The position numbers were made by a program, and so were the translations under genes. Positions 12,301 through 27,300 of a DNA stretch of 60,000 nucleotides are shown piece after piece. This stretch comes from Lineus longissimus (taxonomy: Eukaryota; Nemertea; Pilidiophora; Heteronemertea; Lineidae), in assembly GCF_910592395.1 (NCBI RefSeq), contig NC_088310.1, positions 4,473,501 to 4,533,500 of the forward strand. Reading direction: 5' to 3'. A model generated the notes under the pieces. That model was not told the origin of the DNA, made no database searches, and was given only the letters and a program-made list of their open reading frames with translations. Every line of letters begins with the position of its first letter. Position 1 is the first letter of the stretch.

Positions 12301-15300
12301 GTTGGCTTAAACTAACCAACTTTGCTTTGTCAAATATTACTAAAATGTATGCCCTGAACCAGTATATTTGGCCAAGCCAATAAATGTGTTTTCTCCAATA
12401 AACATGGTGTGAAATAGGGTAAAATATTCATTGAAATGTACTTTAACATATTTGAAGCCAGAGGCGGTGTTTCCAGCCATTGATTTGATTGAAAATCTAA
12501 ACTGTTTTTCATTTATCCCTAAAAAGATCCTCACAAGTCGTAATGATTTTATTATTGGATTTAAATTTTTTTGCTACTGCTTCAGGCCTTACTGTTCACA
12601 ACACACGGTCAACAATAATTTTGTAACAATATCGCTTCATTGATCAAAATTGATTGATTTTTGAAAATTATTTTTTCAGGGTAATTCTGAAACGCTCTAT
12701 AGTTTATTACCAAAACCAAGTGTTCTGCGGCAAAGAAATCGACAGCAGTCCAGCAAAAGCACCAGTAAATTATGCACAGGACTCACGATAAAGTAAGTTG
12801 TCATTTGTTTTCCATCCTCCATGCTTGACCAGAACTCTAATTATTGATGAAGTCATTCTATCCCTGCTTGAATTGGCTTCCATTGCCGCCGAATGGCAAA
12901 GACTTGGTCATTCAGTTTTTATTAGACTTCAGGCATATCTTGGTGCAAAAATCTACGGCAAAATTTTTTTGCAAGCATAATTATGGCCCTAAAAGCATAC
13001 CTAAGAAAATGTTGCTTTAGAGTAGTACCCGGAATCCCATCGTGTGAATATATATGTTATTCCTTCTTTACTGGAGTATAATAATGATGTTACACAATAA
13101 TTGTGTAACATCTATTGACATAGTGATGAACCCTATCATATGATAGCAGCTTTGAAAACGAGCCATCGTTAGCACCACTAGCAAAGCATCATGGGGGTTT
13201 CAGCGTCGCCATAGCAGCACCTGAATCATGCTGTAGCTCAGCGAAGATGCTGCACGCCCAGATCTTGTTAATCTCTTAGGTACCATTTATGTTCGTCGCT
13301 TGACGCTATAGAACTTCTAGGGCGGTTTCACGGATTGTTTATTAGTTTCAGCATCAGTGCTGATACGGATTTTTCATCAGCATTTCATTTGGAATTACAC
13401 TAGATTCGAAATATCATTGGAGTTTTGGAGTTTTTGTGCGTATATTCTAGAGCGTTAGTTATCTCTCGCTAGGAATATATACTGAGGGTACGTACATGTA
13501 TGATGCTAATGTCTTTGTGTTGATATCGAGGGTCGCTCATCATCTTCGTGTGTTGTCTCTGGTGATGTTTGCATGAACAACAAACCCTGGTCTGTTTCGG
13601 TTCTGACGTCTCTGATGGCTTTGCAAGAAAGTGCATAATTATTTGCCTGCACTATTGGTGTTCATTGTATATACTTGTGGCACAGGTAAATAGAAATAAA
13701 CATTGCCGTATTGCAGTTTATACTTACTGAAACTTGACTTTTATTCTTTGTATATCAGTCTGCACAACAGCATGGGGATTCAACAACAATTCTCTATGTA
13801 TTTTTACAAAATTGGAAATTTTCATGATCTATTTTCAAATTTTTTAACGAATAGATATTTGCCTAATGTCCGATGATTGTATTCATTTTGTTGTTATTGA
13901 TAAAAGTCAGAAAATTAGCCAAGAATTGTTTTTTGAGTGTCGTTGTGTTCAATCTTACCATGCAGTACCGGTACTTTAATAGTTTGTCTACTAAGAATAT
14001 TGTTGGCTCCATCTTATTTGCATAAACAATTCAAGGCTTTGGGGCTGTGTCTGGCAGAGTATATATTCTCTGATCATAAATCACGATCATGTGTCTTCCT
14101 TTGCATTACTAAATTTGTTGTTAGCTAGTTCAACTTTCAAAACATGCCAGTATGCTTGCTTCCATCACTTCAAGATCTTCTATTATATGTATTAATGTAT
14201 CACAACAATGTATAATATATCTGGCGGCTGATTGTGTGTCACAATCATCCCTTTGGCAAGCTCTTTGAAGTCTCCAGGAAGGACACACGACCACTGACTT
14301 GTTTGCCCTTGAGCGAGAGATGCTGGCAAATTTGATAAGGGTTGGATCAAACCCTGTGCATCAAGAGGCTGATAAGAAGCCATCCGCAACATCATTGCTG
14401 TCAAAGGTACACATTTATTCAGTCCAAAAGTCATACTTCCAGTCATTTGTCCATGACCAATATAGGTGAAAGCTATCCATTCTTAAATCCTGTTTCAAGC
14501 AAGACCAGATTATTGAAGACGGTGTCAAGTTCAACCATACACTTTTTCGTCCGATTCTGCTGATGAACACAAAACGCCCCAGGAATCAGCTGCGGCATTT
14601 TCAGATTCAGGAAGTTCCTGCATCTCAAATTAGTCTGCAATGCTTCCTTTCACTTCTCATTGAAAGATATGCTCAATAATCTCATCTTTCCATCTCCAAG
14701 ACTCTCTCTTGCATGATGTATCCCATCACATTACGTTGATTTCATTTCTTTACTCTGAGACCAACAATTGCATTCCATCTCATATTTCTTTCCTCCATTT
14801 GGTAAAAAGCTGCTTTCTCTTGTTAGCCACTCGCATTGTGTTCGGGGAGTTATTAAAGCTCAAAGAACATGGCAGTAGTGATAGGTCAAAGGTGCATAGT
14901 GGTGTTGCGGACACAATGGGGAGACCATTGACGCATTGGAGATTCCTATCTCTGGAACAGGTGCATGGTCTATCCTGCTTTCAGCATCAGGGGTTCTTCA
15001 TGGTTTAATTAGCAGATCGGTTAGTTTTATGTTTCTATCTAATGGTGCGGTACCAGAGTTGTCCTTCAGCAGTGAGTTTGATATTAGATTCAGAATCATA
15101 TGACAATAGTGAGATTAGGTGTAGCCGATCATCGTATGATTGCAATTGCCTGGCGTAGGCAATCCGGTTTCAACACCTTTTCGTTTTTGGGAAGTTTGCA
15201 TACTTTGGGAAGACCTTTGATTCATGGGGGTCGATCTCATTTCACAACTTAAACCATGGAAAAATCATAGTGATAAAATTGAGAAAAACTTTCTCCAGTG

Positions 15301-18300
15301 TGGTGTGAACTTAACCTTGCTATTGTATCTCTTTAGCTGCTTAAGTCATTGATTCTGTCTGAACTCGCAGTCATATTGACCTGCTTGGATCTTATTATTG
15401 GTCTTACTGGATGGCCGAACCAATGTTTGCCAGGATAGGTCTTTGAGCTGTCCCTGTTGGTGCAGCGGTCTTTGTTGGGAAAGAAATCATTAGCAAGAGG
15501 TGTTTGTTCTGTCTGAGGGGCATGGTCTTATCCTTTAGAAAGAAGGCTCAGCCTAATATTCTTATAGTAAACGTGATTCATTTAAACATTCAGTCATATT
15601 GACCTGGTGGGTAGACTATTGGTCTTTCTGAGATGCTGAACAAATATTTACCACAACACATAGCTGTCCCTGTTCATGCAGCTATCTTTGAAGAACTCAA
15701 AAACTTCGGGAACAAGGATGCTCTACACATTTGATCCAGAGTGCCCCCCCCCCCTGGGCACTATCCTTTCCTCTGTATACTTCATCTTAGTGCTCAGTCA
15801 TTTGACCTGGTAGAGGAGACATCTGGTTTCAGGGAGAAGCTGTCATTGTTGGTACTGCAGTCTTTGATGAGACAGATATCAATATCCGGAATGTGTTTGT
15901 TTCATCTGAGCGCCATGGTCATGCCTTCACAAAGAAGGCTTAGCTTAATATTCCAATGCTAGGCTGGAACAACCGTCGGTGTAAATGTCAATGAAGAGCA
16001 CCCATCATAGCCCTGATATGATCTGTAGATAAGATTATATATATCCTCTTTAATCATAAATCCGTTGTTGACAATTTGTCTGTCATTTTGATACCGTCTT
16101 CCAATGTCCCACATATTATTAGCAATGCTAATAGCAAAGTAGATAAATGGACCTGACCTAGGTTGCTCACCGCATTACTAAAACTATTTATGCTGCCAGA
16201 CTGTCACTTTGAACTTCAGAGACAGAATTTTTACCATCTTATTGATTCCAAATCCTGAAATAATAATTTTTATCAGAACTCTGCTGGCACTCAGTTCACA
16301 ATATTGTTCCCCTGAGTCTGGATCGAGCGTTTAGATATGCAATTCCTCCAGCATAACACAATAGCTCTTTGCACTGTTTTCTCAGATATTGACACCAAAT
16401 ACTGAGGATTATTTTTAGCCATGTTCCTCGCATTAATTGATTTGCCTGAGGCGAATATTGACAATTTGATGAAAATTGTAGATGTGTCATAGGCTGTGCT
16501 TGCACAAAAGGAGAGGGATAAGGGAATATTTGTCCTGGTGTTCTCTTATAAAAAAGGCCCAGTCCTGATTCCCCATGAGCGATTTAAGCCCAATCCCTAC
16601 TGTTCGGCTGTTCCCAAAACCCAACAGTGATATTGGGACTATCAGCGCATCTCGAAAAAGTCCATTCCCCTGAAAGTTCTTCAGATACTCAAAAAAACAC
16701 TTCTTTGTTCAAATCATAGTCAGTTTACGTTCCTTATTTTTAACTTAGTTTGTCATGCTGCAAAGTGACGTTCTGATGATGTCTCTAACAGTGTCAACGT
16801 TCTAACCGGCCAAATTCCTCTGAAAAATAGAACCTTTGACAGATTCTCTTCTTCCAAGCCATGTTTCCACATTCCCATCTTCTCAGCCACGGACAACCTT
16901 GAGGTGACATAGAGCAATTCTGTGATTCCAACATTTCTATATTACTGTTCTGAACTCGATGATGCAGTGTATTAAAATCTGTTGCCTAGTTACCGAGTTG
17001 ACTGCTGTAAGGGTTTATTGTGGCGTCGATTAGGTTGGGCTCAGGTGAAAGGGACATCGCAGAAACTAGAGTTGAAACTTGTGTCAATTACGTATACCAT
17101 GTTTTAAGAGAAGCCTCGTGTTCCTGGGAGATTGCGCACCATAATTTGCCTCTGGTGAAGTTGCTGAAAAAACAAAGAACTTTTGATTAACTCTTGTTAC
17201 TTCTTGGTAGCTGTCTGAGCTCAGACTAGACCTAGACGTTCAATCTCCGATAACTTTAACTGCTAAATTTTTGCAACATTTTGTTTTCAGTGTTCCCACT
17301 GCCAAAGAGTGCAGAATCCAAACAAGAAGTACATTTCACCTACACGGTAGTTGAATATGAAAAAATATTTGCTCTTTTGGTAGTACAAGACGTTCATGAC
17401 AACAGAACCCCAAGAAATTATGAGTCTCCTTTGAAAGTATCGGCCTGTGGCTTTACTCATCAAATTGCTAGATATATTGTGAACTTAAGTTGAACACAAT
17501 ATTTGTGACACACCCAATGTTCTTGGCATGTGACTACCTCTTAAAATGCCTGGAATTTGTACCGAACACCAGCGGAAGCCGTAGTCTTCTGAAAGTTATG
17601 ACTCATGCATGTGTTGGTACTTCAGGCATATCGCAAACAGAGGATTTGAACAAATGGGAGCAACGTAGCGCTCTGAGAAATATCCACATGATGTCAAATA
17701 CAGAGAAATCGTTTAAGATTATCCAAACACTCGTAAGAATCATTGTGACTCAATAAAGACTGAGTTCATTTGGATGAAAAAAATCGGTTCAGGATAACAG
17801 TAGTAAAGCTAATTTATTCGTGATGTCACCGATATTGAACATTTGGCATACCTCTTGTGTTTCAGATTGTTTTCAGAAGTCTAATTTGAGACTGTTGATG
17901 ATAAATGAGGGGAAAATGGTCTTTTTCGGGATGCTGGGTATCTGCTGCGGGGGGGGGGGGGGGGGTTGTCATCAACAGGCACAATACTGCGACTGCATAG
18001 AGAAAAGCCTGCAAGCCCACTGGAAGCTTATGGGTAAGCTCAATAAGTGCTGAGCAAATTACCCTGAAGCTTAGGATGCTGTCTCAACTGATGTGAGGAA
18101 AACCCTGGATATTGAGTGGGTGTTTCCATTTTCCTACAAAATGCAATAATCATCGCTAACCACTCTTGGCTATTTGAGTGGGTGTCTTATTAGCCGTGCG
18201 TTTTGCCTCGGCTACAAGCTGACTCACTCTGTCCTTATTTGACAATGTTTGACAAATAGATAAAACAATAATAAAAGATTTAAAATAAATGATAAGTTAT

Positions 18301-21300
18301 AGCTTGAGGCTGTGTATTAATGTCATTTGAACATTCACGTTGGATGTGATTTTCCCCCCTCGGACCTTTGGTAACATCTCAAGTAAAGTGTGCCAGGAGT
18401 TGATGATACAGCATCACCCGTGCGAAATCTTGTTCTAACTCGTAACTGTAATAAAATTCCCAGGATTCAATTGTCTACACTTCCTGACACTGTAGTAGGT
18501 ATCACAGCCAATCGCATCACGGGAACACGAGATAATTGTAAGAATAGACACGTCGAAAAGAGCTTGCCATTTAGTTGTCATTATCTCTCACATGTCAATA
18601 GCTCGCATCTCCGTCGCAGGTACTCCTCATTTTTCTGCCTTAACCCCTCATTCTGTCTGTTCCTTGACTTGTTTAAATCAGTAACCATGGAAACAGGAGT
18701 GTTATCTCACGTTCTGGTAACCATGGAAGCTGAACGTTGGCTGAATATTGTAGATATATTCGGATTTTTCCAGTTCGGGAGATACCTCCTATCACTGATG
18801 ATAGATGTAGGTTTTTTCTTGGTAGATAACGGTGTTCTGTGTTTCTAGATTGTTGAACCTAAATTTCCTCGCTTTTACCATTTTGTCTCCAATTGTGGCT
18901 CGTAGATTGCAGTCATTAGATCTCTTTAGGCCAAAACAGACATTTTCCTTGTTTCTCATCTGTGCCCTTGTCAGATATTTGTTTGAATTCGTAATAAAGG
19001 ACTTGCTGACATTGATATATAATAAAATCATGTAAAATGGCCTTATTGCAATTCATTCACCGATACCTACAAGTAGTTGTGGATAGATACTTTTCCCAGT
19101 TAGCTTCATTTTTATCATCAATGTTTCTAAAGAAGCTTTCTCTCATTGTTTGTCTGTTTTCTTTTTCTTTGGCCGTATTCAGAAAACAATTCTCTAAATT
19201 GTGGTGCGCATCTGTTAATAGATAAATTTATTGCTTGTCGTTTAATCGTATAAAAGTCATTTCAATTCCAGGGAAACAGCTCATGAAATGAACCCAGATA
19301 AATCATCACTTCCTAATGTCTAGTCTCGAGTGAGGAAATGTATCGGCATGCTCTGTGTTTGTATTCGTCATATATCTATCAATTTGTCTCTATTGTGTGT
19401 TTCAGAAGTTACAGGAATCCGAACCAGGCCGAGATTATTGCATGCTTCCCCAGCGATGGACGGCCTAAGACCGTTCCCGGCATGAGACCGATGGTGCCGA
19501 GTCCTTACTTTTACAAGATAACAAACATGTCAAAAAATACCAGTCATAGTGCCAAGGCTCGAACACATAGCGGCTACTCTCACGGTAGGGATGCATGATG
19601 TCTCCTCCTGATCCCTACCTCTATTCCCGGCTCCTGTCGTTCCTGCTGTCTCCATGATGGGGAACCTCATTTCATTAATGGATTACCTTGTTACCGAGGT
19701 CCTCCATGATGGGGTGCCACATTTCATTAATAGATTACCTCATTACTGAGGTCCTCCATGATGGGGAACCTCATTTCATTAATGGATTACCTCATTACTG
19801 AGGTCCTCCATGATGGGGTGCCACGTTTCAATAATGAATTACCTCATTACTGAGGTCATCCTCCGTGATGGGGTATCACATTTCAATAATGAGGTCCTCC
19901 ATGATTGGATGCCTCATTTCAATAATGGATTGCCTCATTTCTTAGGTCTTCCTCAATGTGGTGCTTCATTACTGACATCCTCCATCGTAGGATACTTCAT
20001 TACTGAAGTCATTCATGGAGGGGTTCCTCATTACTGAGGACCTGCATTATAGGATATCCTATTACATGTAGTTCTAATGTCCTCCTGTCTCATCCCTCTC
20101 ATCACCTTGATCATCCTTTCTCAGATCTCTCCAACCTAAGCCAATTTACAACCTTTTCATCTGTATAATCTTGAATTGATAAAGACACATGTCTTTTATC
20201 AATTCTTGGCATAACATATCGAAGAGCAAGTGATAGTTTATTGGGCCTTATACATACATGTTTGGGGATGAGTTCTAACTTAAAGAGAATAAATATCAGT
20301 ATCTTTGCAGAAAAAAAGTAATTATGTAAATTGTAGGGCATTGAATTGAGAAGTTTGTACATTTGCCTGATGATGTTTTGATATTGAAATATGTTATTGC
20401 AAGTTACTGTGGGTGAAGAGTATTGGTCTCTAAAAGGCATTGGTAATGATAATAGCTCATTGCTCAGTGAATACAATAGCGCATAGAGTTAAGCTGGGAC
20501 GTTTCTCATGATTTGTTTAGTCTGAGGAGCCCATATTTCCTCATGAAAATGGCCCATATTTGTTACTTTTGTTGAATTGCTCAATAAACTGGCATATGCA
20601 TTGTGTGCAGACTGAAGATAGAGAGATTGGTTGTGAAATGTAACCGGGTCCTGTCTGAGAAAATTTATTCATATCACCTCGTACAAAAGATAAATGTCTA
20701 AGATGTGACATTATCGGATCAGACAGGAGATTCAGACAGTAAGAAACGACCATCCTCATTATGGGATGTGCCAATGCGATCATCGAATCAATAAACATAG
20801 CACAGGGATAGTATTGGCTTAAGGAATTGAGCGAAAAGTCAATACCAATACTGTAACCAGCCAAATATTTGTGCCTTTTTATTATTGAGACTTGTGAAAA
20901 TTTGTAAAATGTTTTGGTCATTTTCTTTTTTGCAAAACTCAGTTATTCATGAAATATGCAAATGTTGTGTGTAGAGTGGCTGTTAATTTTGAATAATGCC
21001 CTTTCTAGCACAAGTTTTTAAAGAAATTACTTGTTCTAAAAAAAGCAAAATGTTTAAACCTTTCACCAGTTGGTTTGAATATTTGTGTTTAAACTTTACA
21101 GTGTCATTGTATTGTTTTTCCCTTTAAGGATAAGTGTAGTTAGATTAGGAAATGTATTTTGTCTTGTGTTTAAAAATGACAACAAAACAAAGAAATTAAA
21201 ATTGACAAGCAAGTGATTCGAAATGATGTAACATTCTTTATAAACCATCCCCATCCTGTTAACTATTGTCACCGTTTCTGTTGACAAACTGCTGTAACTG

Positions 21301-24300
21301 CATGGCTTATGTATAACTTCATGTACAGTGTACTTTCCAATGATTAAAGCCAAACTGTACTGAATCCTTTGAAGCATTTGCCAACACTTTGAAATTATTG
21401 ACAGGAAAACCTTTTTTGCATTGATCGGTTCTGTGATTCAAAAGCTGCAGAAAAGGATCCAAGACAGTCCGGCTTTAATTGCTTACCTTAGAGGACTACG
21501 TTTTCCAGGTTTTTCCTAAAATATTCTAGTTTCCGCAATCTAAGACTGCTTCAATAATTGATAGACACCACAAGGCCAACCTGAAACTTGATGTCATGAC
21601 CCCCGGATACACCTGTGATCCATATGGGGTCTCTGGCATCAGTTGACAGTGAAAAGGAGCTCTTGCACTACCAAGACAGTAGCAACATTTTCTCTAAACT
21701 TTGTCAGTTTAAAAATTCCCGGAAAACTTAGCCTGTCACAGTTGAGCTAAGCATTGTTGTTGTATTGTAATAATTGTTGTACGTTGAAAATTTTCAGAAT
21801 TTGGAGGAACTTTTATGAAAAGATGAAAAAATTTCTAAGTCCGAATATTTTTTTCACTTGTTTTTTTTCTGCTCAAAATGAAGAAACATCATCAGTCCCA
21901 AACATTTTTTGAGTTTGAAAATTTTCAGAAATGAAAAGATGAAAAAATTTCTTTGTCCAAATATTTTTTTTTCTTGTTTTTTTTTTCTCAAAATCAAGAA
22001 ACAATGTCAATCCCAAAATTCTTTGGACCAAAGAAAAGGTGTACCATGGTGAAGTCAGCTTCACCATGGTGAATTCATATTTCACCATGGTAAATCTCAA
22101 TTCACCATGTCAATCATGATTTCACCATGGTGATTTGGGATTCCTTTTCGTAAGGGATACCAGTGGGTTTTTTATATGGGTCTGTTATCACATCTCAGAG
22201 CTTCTAGATTTCCAACTTTTCTTGGGCGATGACCAAAGCTACATGACCTACCTCCTTTGCCAAATCAACAATAGCCAATGGCAGTTTGGATATCGTCATT
22301 GATTTGCGTACATTGACAACAACGCAATAAGTCATTGATGTTCCAATAATCTCTACATAGTGCTAACTTCATACTCTCACCCCGTCAGATAAAAACATCA
22401 ATTTAACATGAAAGAAAACGAAATAAGACTACAATGATGATTCATTGCAGACTTTGTCATATTTGTATTACAGTCTCTTTATTGGCTCAAGATCTAAGTG
22501 AAAACTACATCACGTTACAAGAACTCAGTTTACTATATGATTTGTACACACAATGTGGTTCGATTTACAGTCTTATAGCCATGAATCTCGCTTCCGGGAT
22601 GTGAATGTTGGTTTAATATTGTCTGAGATAGAAAGGTTGTAAGTCAAGCTGAACTAAGCAGTTATTGTGCATTTTTAGTGATGAAGAAGACAATGTTGGA
22701 TGACTTATGCCAGAAGTAAGACAAGTACATCTAGTAGTGAACTTGTCTTCATTTAGGCTGATATTGGTTAACAGTTTTGTCATTTATTTAGCACCAGAAA
22801 CTAATGACTTAGGAAATTCCTGTCATTTCCGTGACATTACATCATTGGCGGGTGCCTTCCTAGAATGACCACAAGAAAAGAATGTTCAAAAAGCATGGTA
22901 TAATGTCCTTTTACCTGGAACTATTATCCTGAAACAAAAATCACTCCCACACATATTTTGGAAGAGTTATCTTGTCATTCCTCCTCAGGTTGTTGTGAAA
23001 ATTTTCTCATCATAACCGGCAGTCGAGTGGGTTGCGGAAACTGTTTTCTCTGGTTGTTTCTTGAAGGGGATACTCTCTAAGCAGTTCAGTGGGTGAGATT
23101 GCATCTGTAGGCGCCTGTCGGGAAAGAAAAAGTGACTGAATACAGTAGGTTGTCGCATGAGACGGGACGAACTGTTAAGGTCTGTGATGCGTAGGAGCTG
23201 TTTTGTCTGCAGTTATTGGAGAATATTGGATACGATTCTAATCGTCTTTCAAGTCTGAATGCAGCTTCACATAAACCGCATTTCAAAATTTCATCTTTAG
23301 ACTGTGGAAACACCCTTCAGCTCATCAGCATTCCCTCACGTCACCTTTAAGGAGTGCGTTGTGTTGGTCGAATTTATTTCTAAGAATGTCAGGTGGGTGA
23401 TCGCATCTTGCTATTTTAGACCACATCATTTAACCCAAAGAGCGATATCCACTTTTCGGGACACGCTGGCAACTCCTAACTTTCAAATTGACCCTATTAC
23501 TTTCATGTCAGTTCTATCCCTATGCCTCCAATCCACTTGCCTGTATTAGACTTTAAATCATTGTTAAATAAATGTCTAACTTCATTTTAACAGGAGGTTG
23601 TTTGGCTCTCAACCAATTTACACCAAGCAGTGGTTTTCAACTGTCTTTCAGTTGGAAAGGAAATTCATTGGTTGGGTGGTGACAACGATACCTCTTGATA
23701 TATTTTCTCATATCACCATTTTCATTTCGCCTTGTAGATAAATGTCTGGGTTGATTTGGATTGCATGTCTTTTGGGCTTCAAGCGATTTCACACCAAGGG
23801 TGTGATGGATTTTCAGCTTTCTTGCGATTGTAAGAGAAATTCATTGGTTTGTATGTTTCTAAGTTTTGGTCTCAGTAATTACTTGTCTTTCAATTGTTCA
23901 TCTCCTTTGTAAATATTACACATGTACTTGTAGAGCGGTTTAATTGCAACTCTCAATGAAACTTGAAATTTGAATCTCTCAGAGGAATATAGCCAGTACG
24001 TGGGCAGGCAACGGAGACAATCTTGGGCTTGCAAAACACAAACGTAATCCTAAGATGTAATTCCTTGCGCATATCTTCTAAGAAGCACAATAGTGCCCTC
24101 AAGCAAATACATCCAAGTAATTGGTTTCCTAATGCAATATCAGTGCAGTGACTTACCGAGAATGATATGACAATCTTGTGAGCAATGTACATGTTATGTT
24201 GTACATTCTTAGCAAATATAATGGCTTATGTTACCATGTTGCTCTATAAAATTTCAAGTTGTACTTAACCATTTTTGGCTTGTTTGTGACAGATGCTTTA

Positions 24301-27300
24301 TATTTTTTGAGTGTTTAACATGGGTGGATGATATTTTGCCTGTGGTGTTAAATAAAATATATTTATGAACAAGCGTCTTTTTGATTCCATGCATTGAAGC
24401 ACCGATGGCTCCATTAATTCACACACTATGCTTGTTTGTTTGAACCTCACACTTTTAGAAATAATCTATATTTTATAATAATATTTTCATTTGAATTTCG
24501 CACCTCAAATACCTCTTCTTCTACAACAAACATTCGAGACTTCAAATATGTCAGCTGAGTACAGCCCTACGGGCATAATGTTACCTTCCCCCTGCCCCAC
24601 AGCCCTTAACTGCCAATCCCCACGTGCCTCCTGGCCTCTTCACTGTCTAAGACCTCAAGGATATCAGCTGAGAGCCACTTTCATTAGCCTCTGATTACTT
24701 CAAGGTGGCAGTTGAATATCAGATCCATGAACCTCTTCTTCTCTCCGCTATATCAGCTGAGTATCAGTCCAAGGGGCCTCTTGTTTCACTCAATTATGTG
24801 AGCTGAGTACCAGTTGCATGAGCCTCTTGTTATCTTAAGATGACAGGGGAATACCAGTCCCATGAGCCTCTCGTTATCTGAAGTATGTCAGCTGAGTACT
24901 TGTCCCGAGAGCCTCTTGTCGCAAGATGTCAGTTGAGTACCAGTCTCCACCAGCTTCTCAACTCAATTCTATGTTCAGTATTCGTGATGTGATATCAGCA
25001 CATAAAGCCCTTTGTTGCTTTCATCTCAGCTAATACGTCTGTGTGGTGCGTGCTCTCTGAACTTTGATATCTAATGCCGTGTGTTCAGAGCTGTGCCAAA
25101 GACACCAAAGGGTGTTCATGGCGCTGTTGGTTCATGAAGATCTATTAACCTCAAGTGCGTCAGCTGAGTACCAATCCCGGATCCTCCCGTTCATCTCAGT
25201 ATTCTGTGTACGTACACTATGCATATTGAGTGCGATTGAAACATTAAAGCTAATTGTCGCTTTCATCTTAGCTCATACTTTCTCTGTGCCGCTCCCTGAA
25301 GTTTAATATCTGATGATGTGTGTTCAAAAGCTCAACAGTAGGCAGGCACAGAAACACTAAAGGGTGTTTGTGGCACTATCGGCAATATTCTCCATTAATC
25401 AATTTTTGTTAGATCATTGAAAGTTTTGGAACAGTTTGATATGTCAGTTCAAAAGATTTCCATTCAAGATGCCTAGCAGAAAAAAATCAAGACCAGACAC
25501 TGCTCGCGGTGTCATGACAAATTAATGTGATCTCAGAAATGGTTGCTGTTATTATACAACTACTGAAGTTAGAGCTACATTATTTTGCCATGATCATGTG
25601 CCATGATGATGTCTTTAGTATTGAGGTGAAACCACAGGGTACTATAATTGTGGGACGAGGTGGTAGGGGAATATAAATGTGAGAAATGGTTCCAGGTCTA
25701 TCAGGACCGAACCAGATAGACTAGCCATAGCGCTAGCTTACAGTGTCTTCAGTTGTTTACACTTTACCACAGGTCACTGATGTACATGTAACATCGAATG
25801 TCGCAAGCATTTTGTAATGCATAGTGCGTATTGCCCGATCATCTAGCAATAATTTGTCAAAAAAGGCCTGACCACTTCAACATGTTTCAAGGTAAATAAG
25901 CTTGAGATTAAATATTTTGCCTCCTACACATGTTGCTGAAACTTTGGTTTCTGCTCTTAACATCAAAGTATGACATGACACGATGTTGTCTCACATGATG
26001 TTAAAAGTGAGCCTGACATTTTCAAGACCATGAGGAGACTGTTGGGATTTGAGTGCTGGCATTATCATACGTGAGGATGAAAAGGTTAGCGTGGCAAGAG
26101 ATATCACGAGATAATGTAACTTCTTCTTTGAATCGTACAAATGCCGTGATACTAATATGGGTTCAGACCATGCTAACGTCTCTTTGATTTCACATGAAAT
26201 ACACAATTACTGAGACCAGTTTATCCTAGATTGTTTCTTTTTTAGACTGAAATCATGATATCGTTCAGAAGCTCAAAATAACTTGACGATTTCACGAGCA
26301 ATTGTTTCTCTCATCCATTTACCAAAAGTTTAGCAGAGTCTTAAAGGAAAAAAGCAAGAGCTATGTCATGGTATCATGCTATGATCAATTAGGTTAGGCG
26401 TGAAAGTATATCATGTTTTGAAAAATCAGGTGAGCCATCACCAACATTGCATGACAGTTACAGATAAAAATTGGAATGGTTCTGCTGATAACAATATCAG
26501 ACATGCAATATTGAACCTCAGTTTTGGCACTCCGCTAACAGATACTTTTTGAAATGGGACAGAATGTTTTAAGTATGTTCAGTCTATCATACCACTTGCC
26601 AAATAATAAATAATAATTGATTATCAATATACGGAGAGAAGTTTACCTCTTGATGTTCAAAAGTTTTTCTAACAATTCAGTAACCGGAAAAACGAATTTC
26701 TGTCCATCAGTTCACCCACCTAATCGCTTGTTGCGCTGGAAACATTTTTGCATTACCACATTTTGCACTCTTGTAAGAAAACATTTCAAGCACGTAGATT
26801 GCCGGAAATTTATAAGCTGAGATGAACGCGACGTGTGACAATCTTGGCAACTGGGTGAAAATAAAATGGGCAGCATACCAATTACTATTTAAGCATGGCA
26901 AGTAATGGTATTCATTGAGAATACAATGCCGTCTTTTGATAGATAGTGATCTTTGCTCATCTACATCTTTGCTTCCCTTTCCCCTCCTCTTCAGGACACC
27001 TCCTTCTCTCGTGTCTTATGGACAGCATTGTCAGTCCTAAGGGTGTCCTTAACAGAGATGTTATACACTATAAGTGACCAATAACATTGCATCCTGTTGT
27101 TTTATGCATTTGAGAACCGTCTGTTCTTTCTATCACTCTCCTCTACCATGTCTTAAATTGACACTTCAGAGGTTTAAGCGGTCCTTTACCAAATATATAT
27201 GAAGTGTTCTTTGTGATTCCTTCCATCTGTTCCCAAGTTCCCCTACCTACATTTAGGATTGACTATTGTGAGCTGTTTGTGATGGTCTTGGTGTTCATAA

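Larger units (their letters stand above)
12793..19405 (+). other. Intron 8, about 6.6 kb
   Basis: It contains a small palindrome at 13087, the minus-strand coding relic at 14.2-14.6 kb, the 15.4-15.9 kb tandem repeat, the exon-like sequence at 17.3 kb, a poly-G run and paired X-boxes. No exon fitting the flanking phases was required. Confidence 0.6.
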
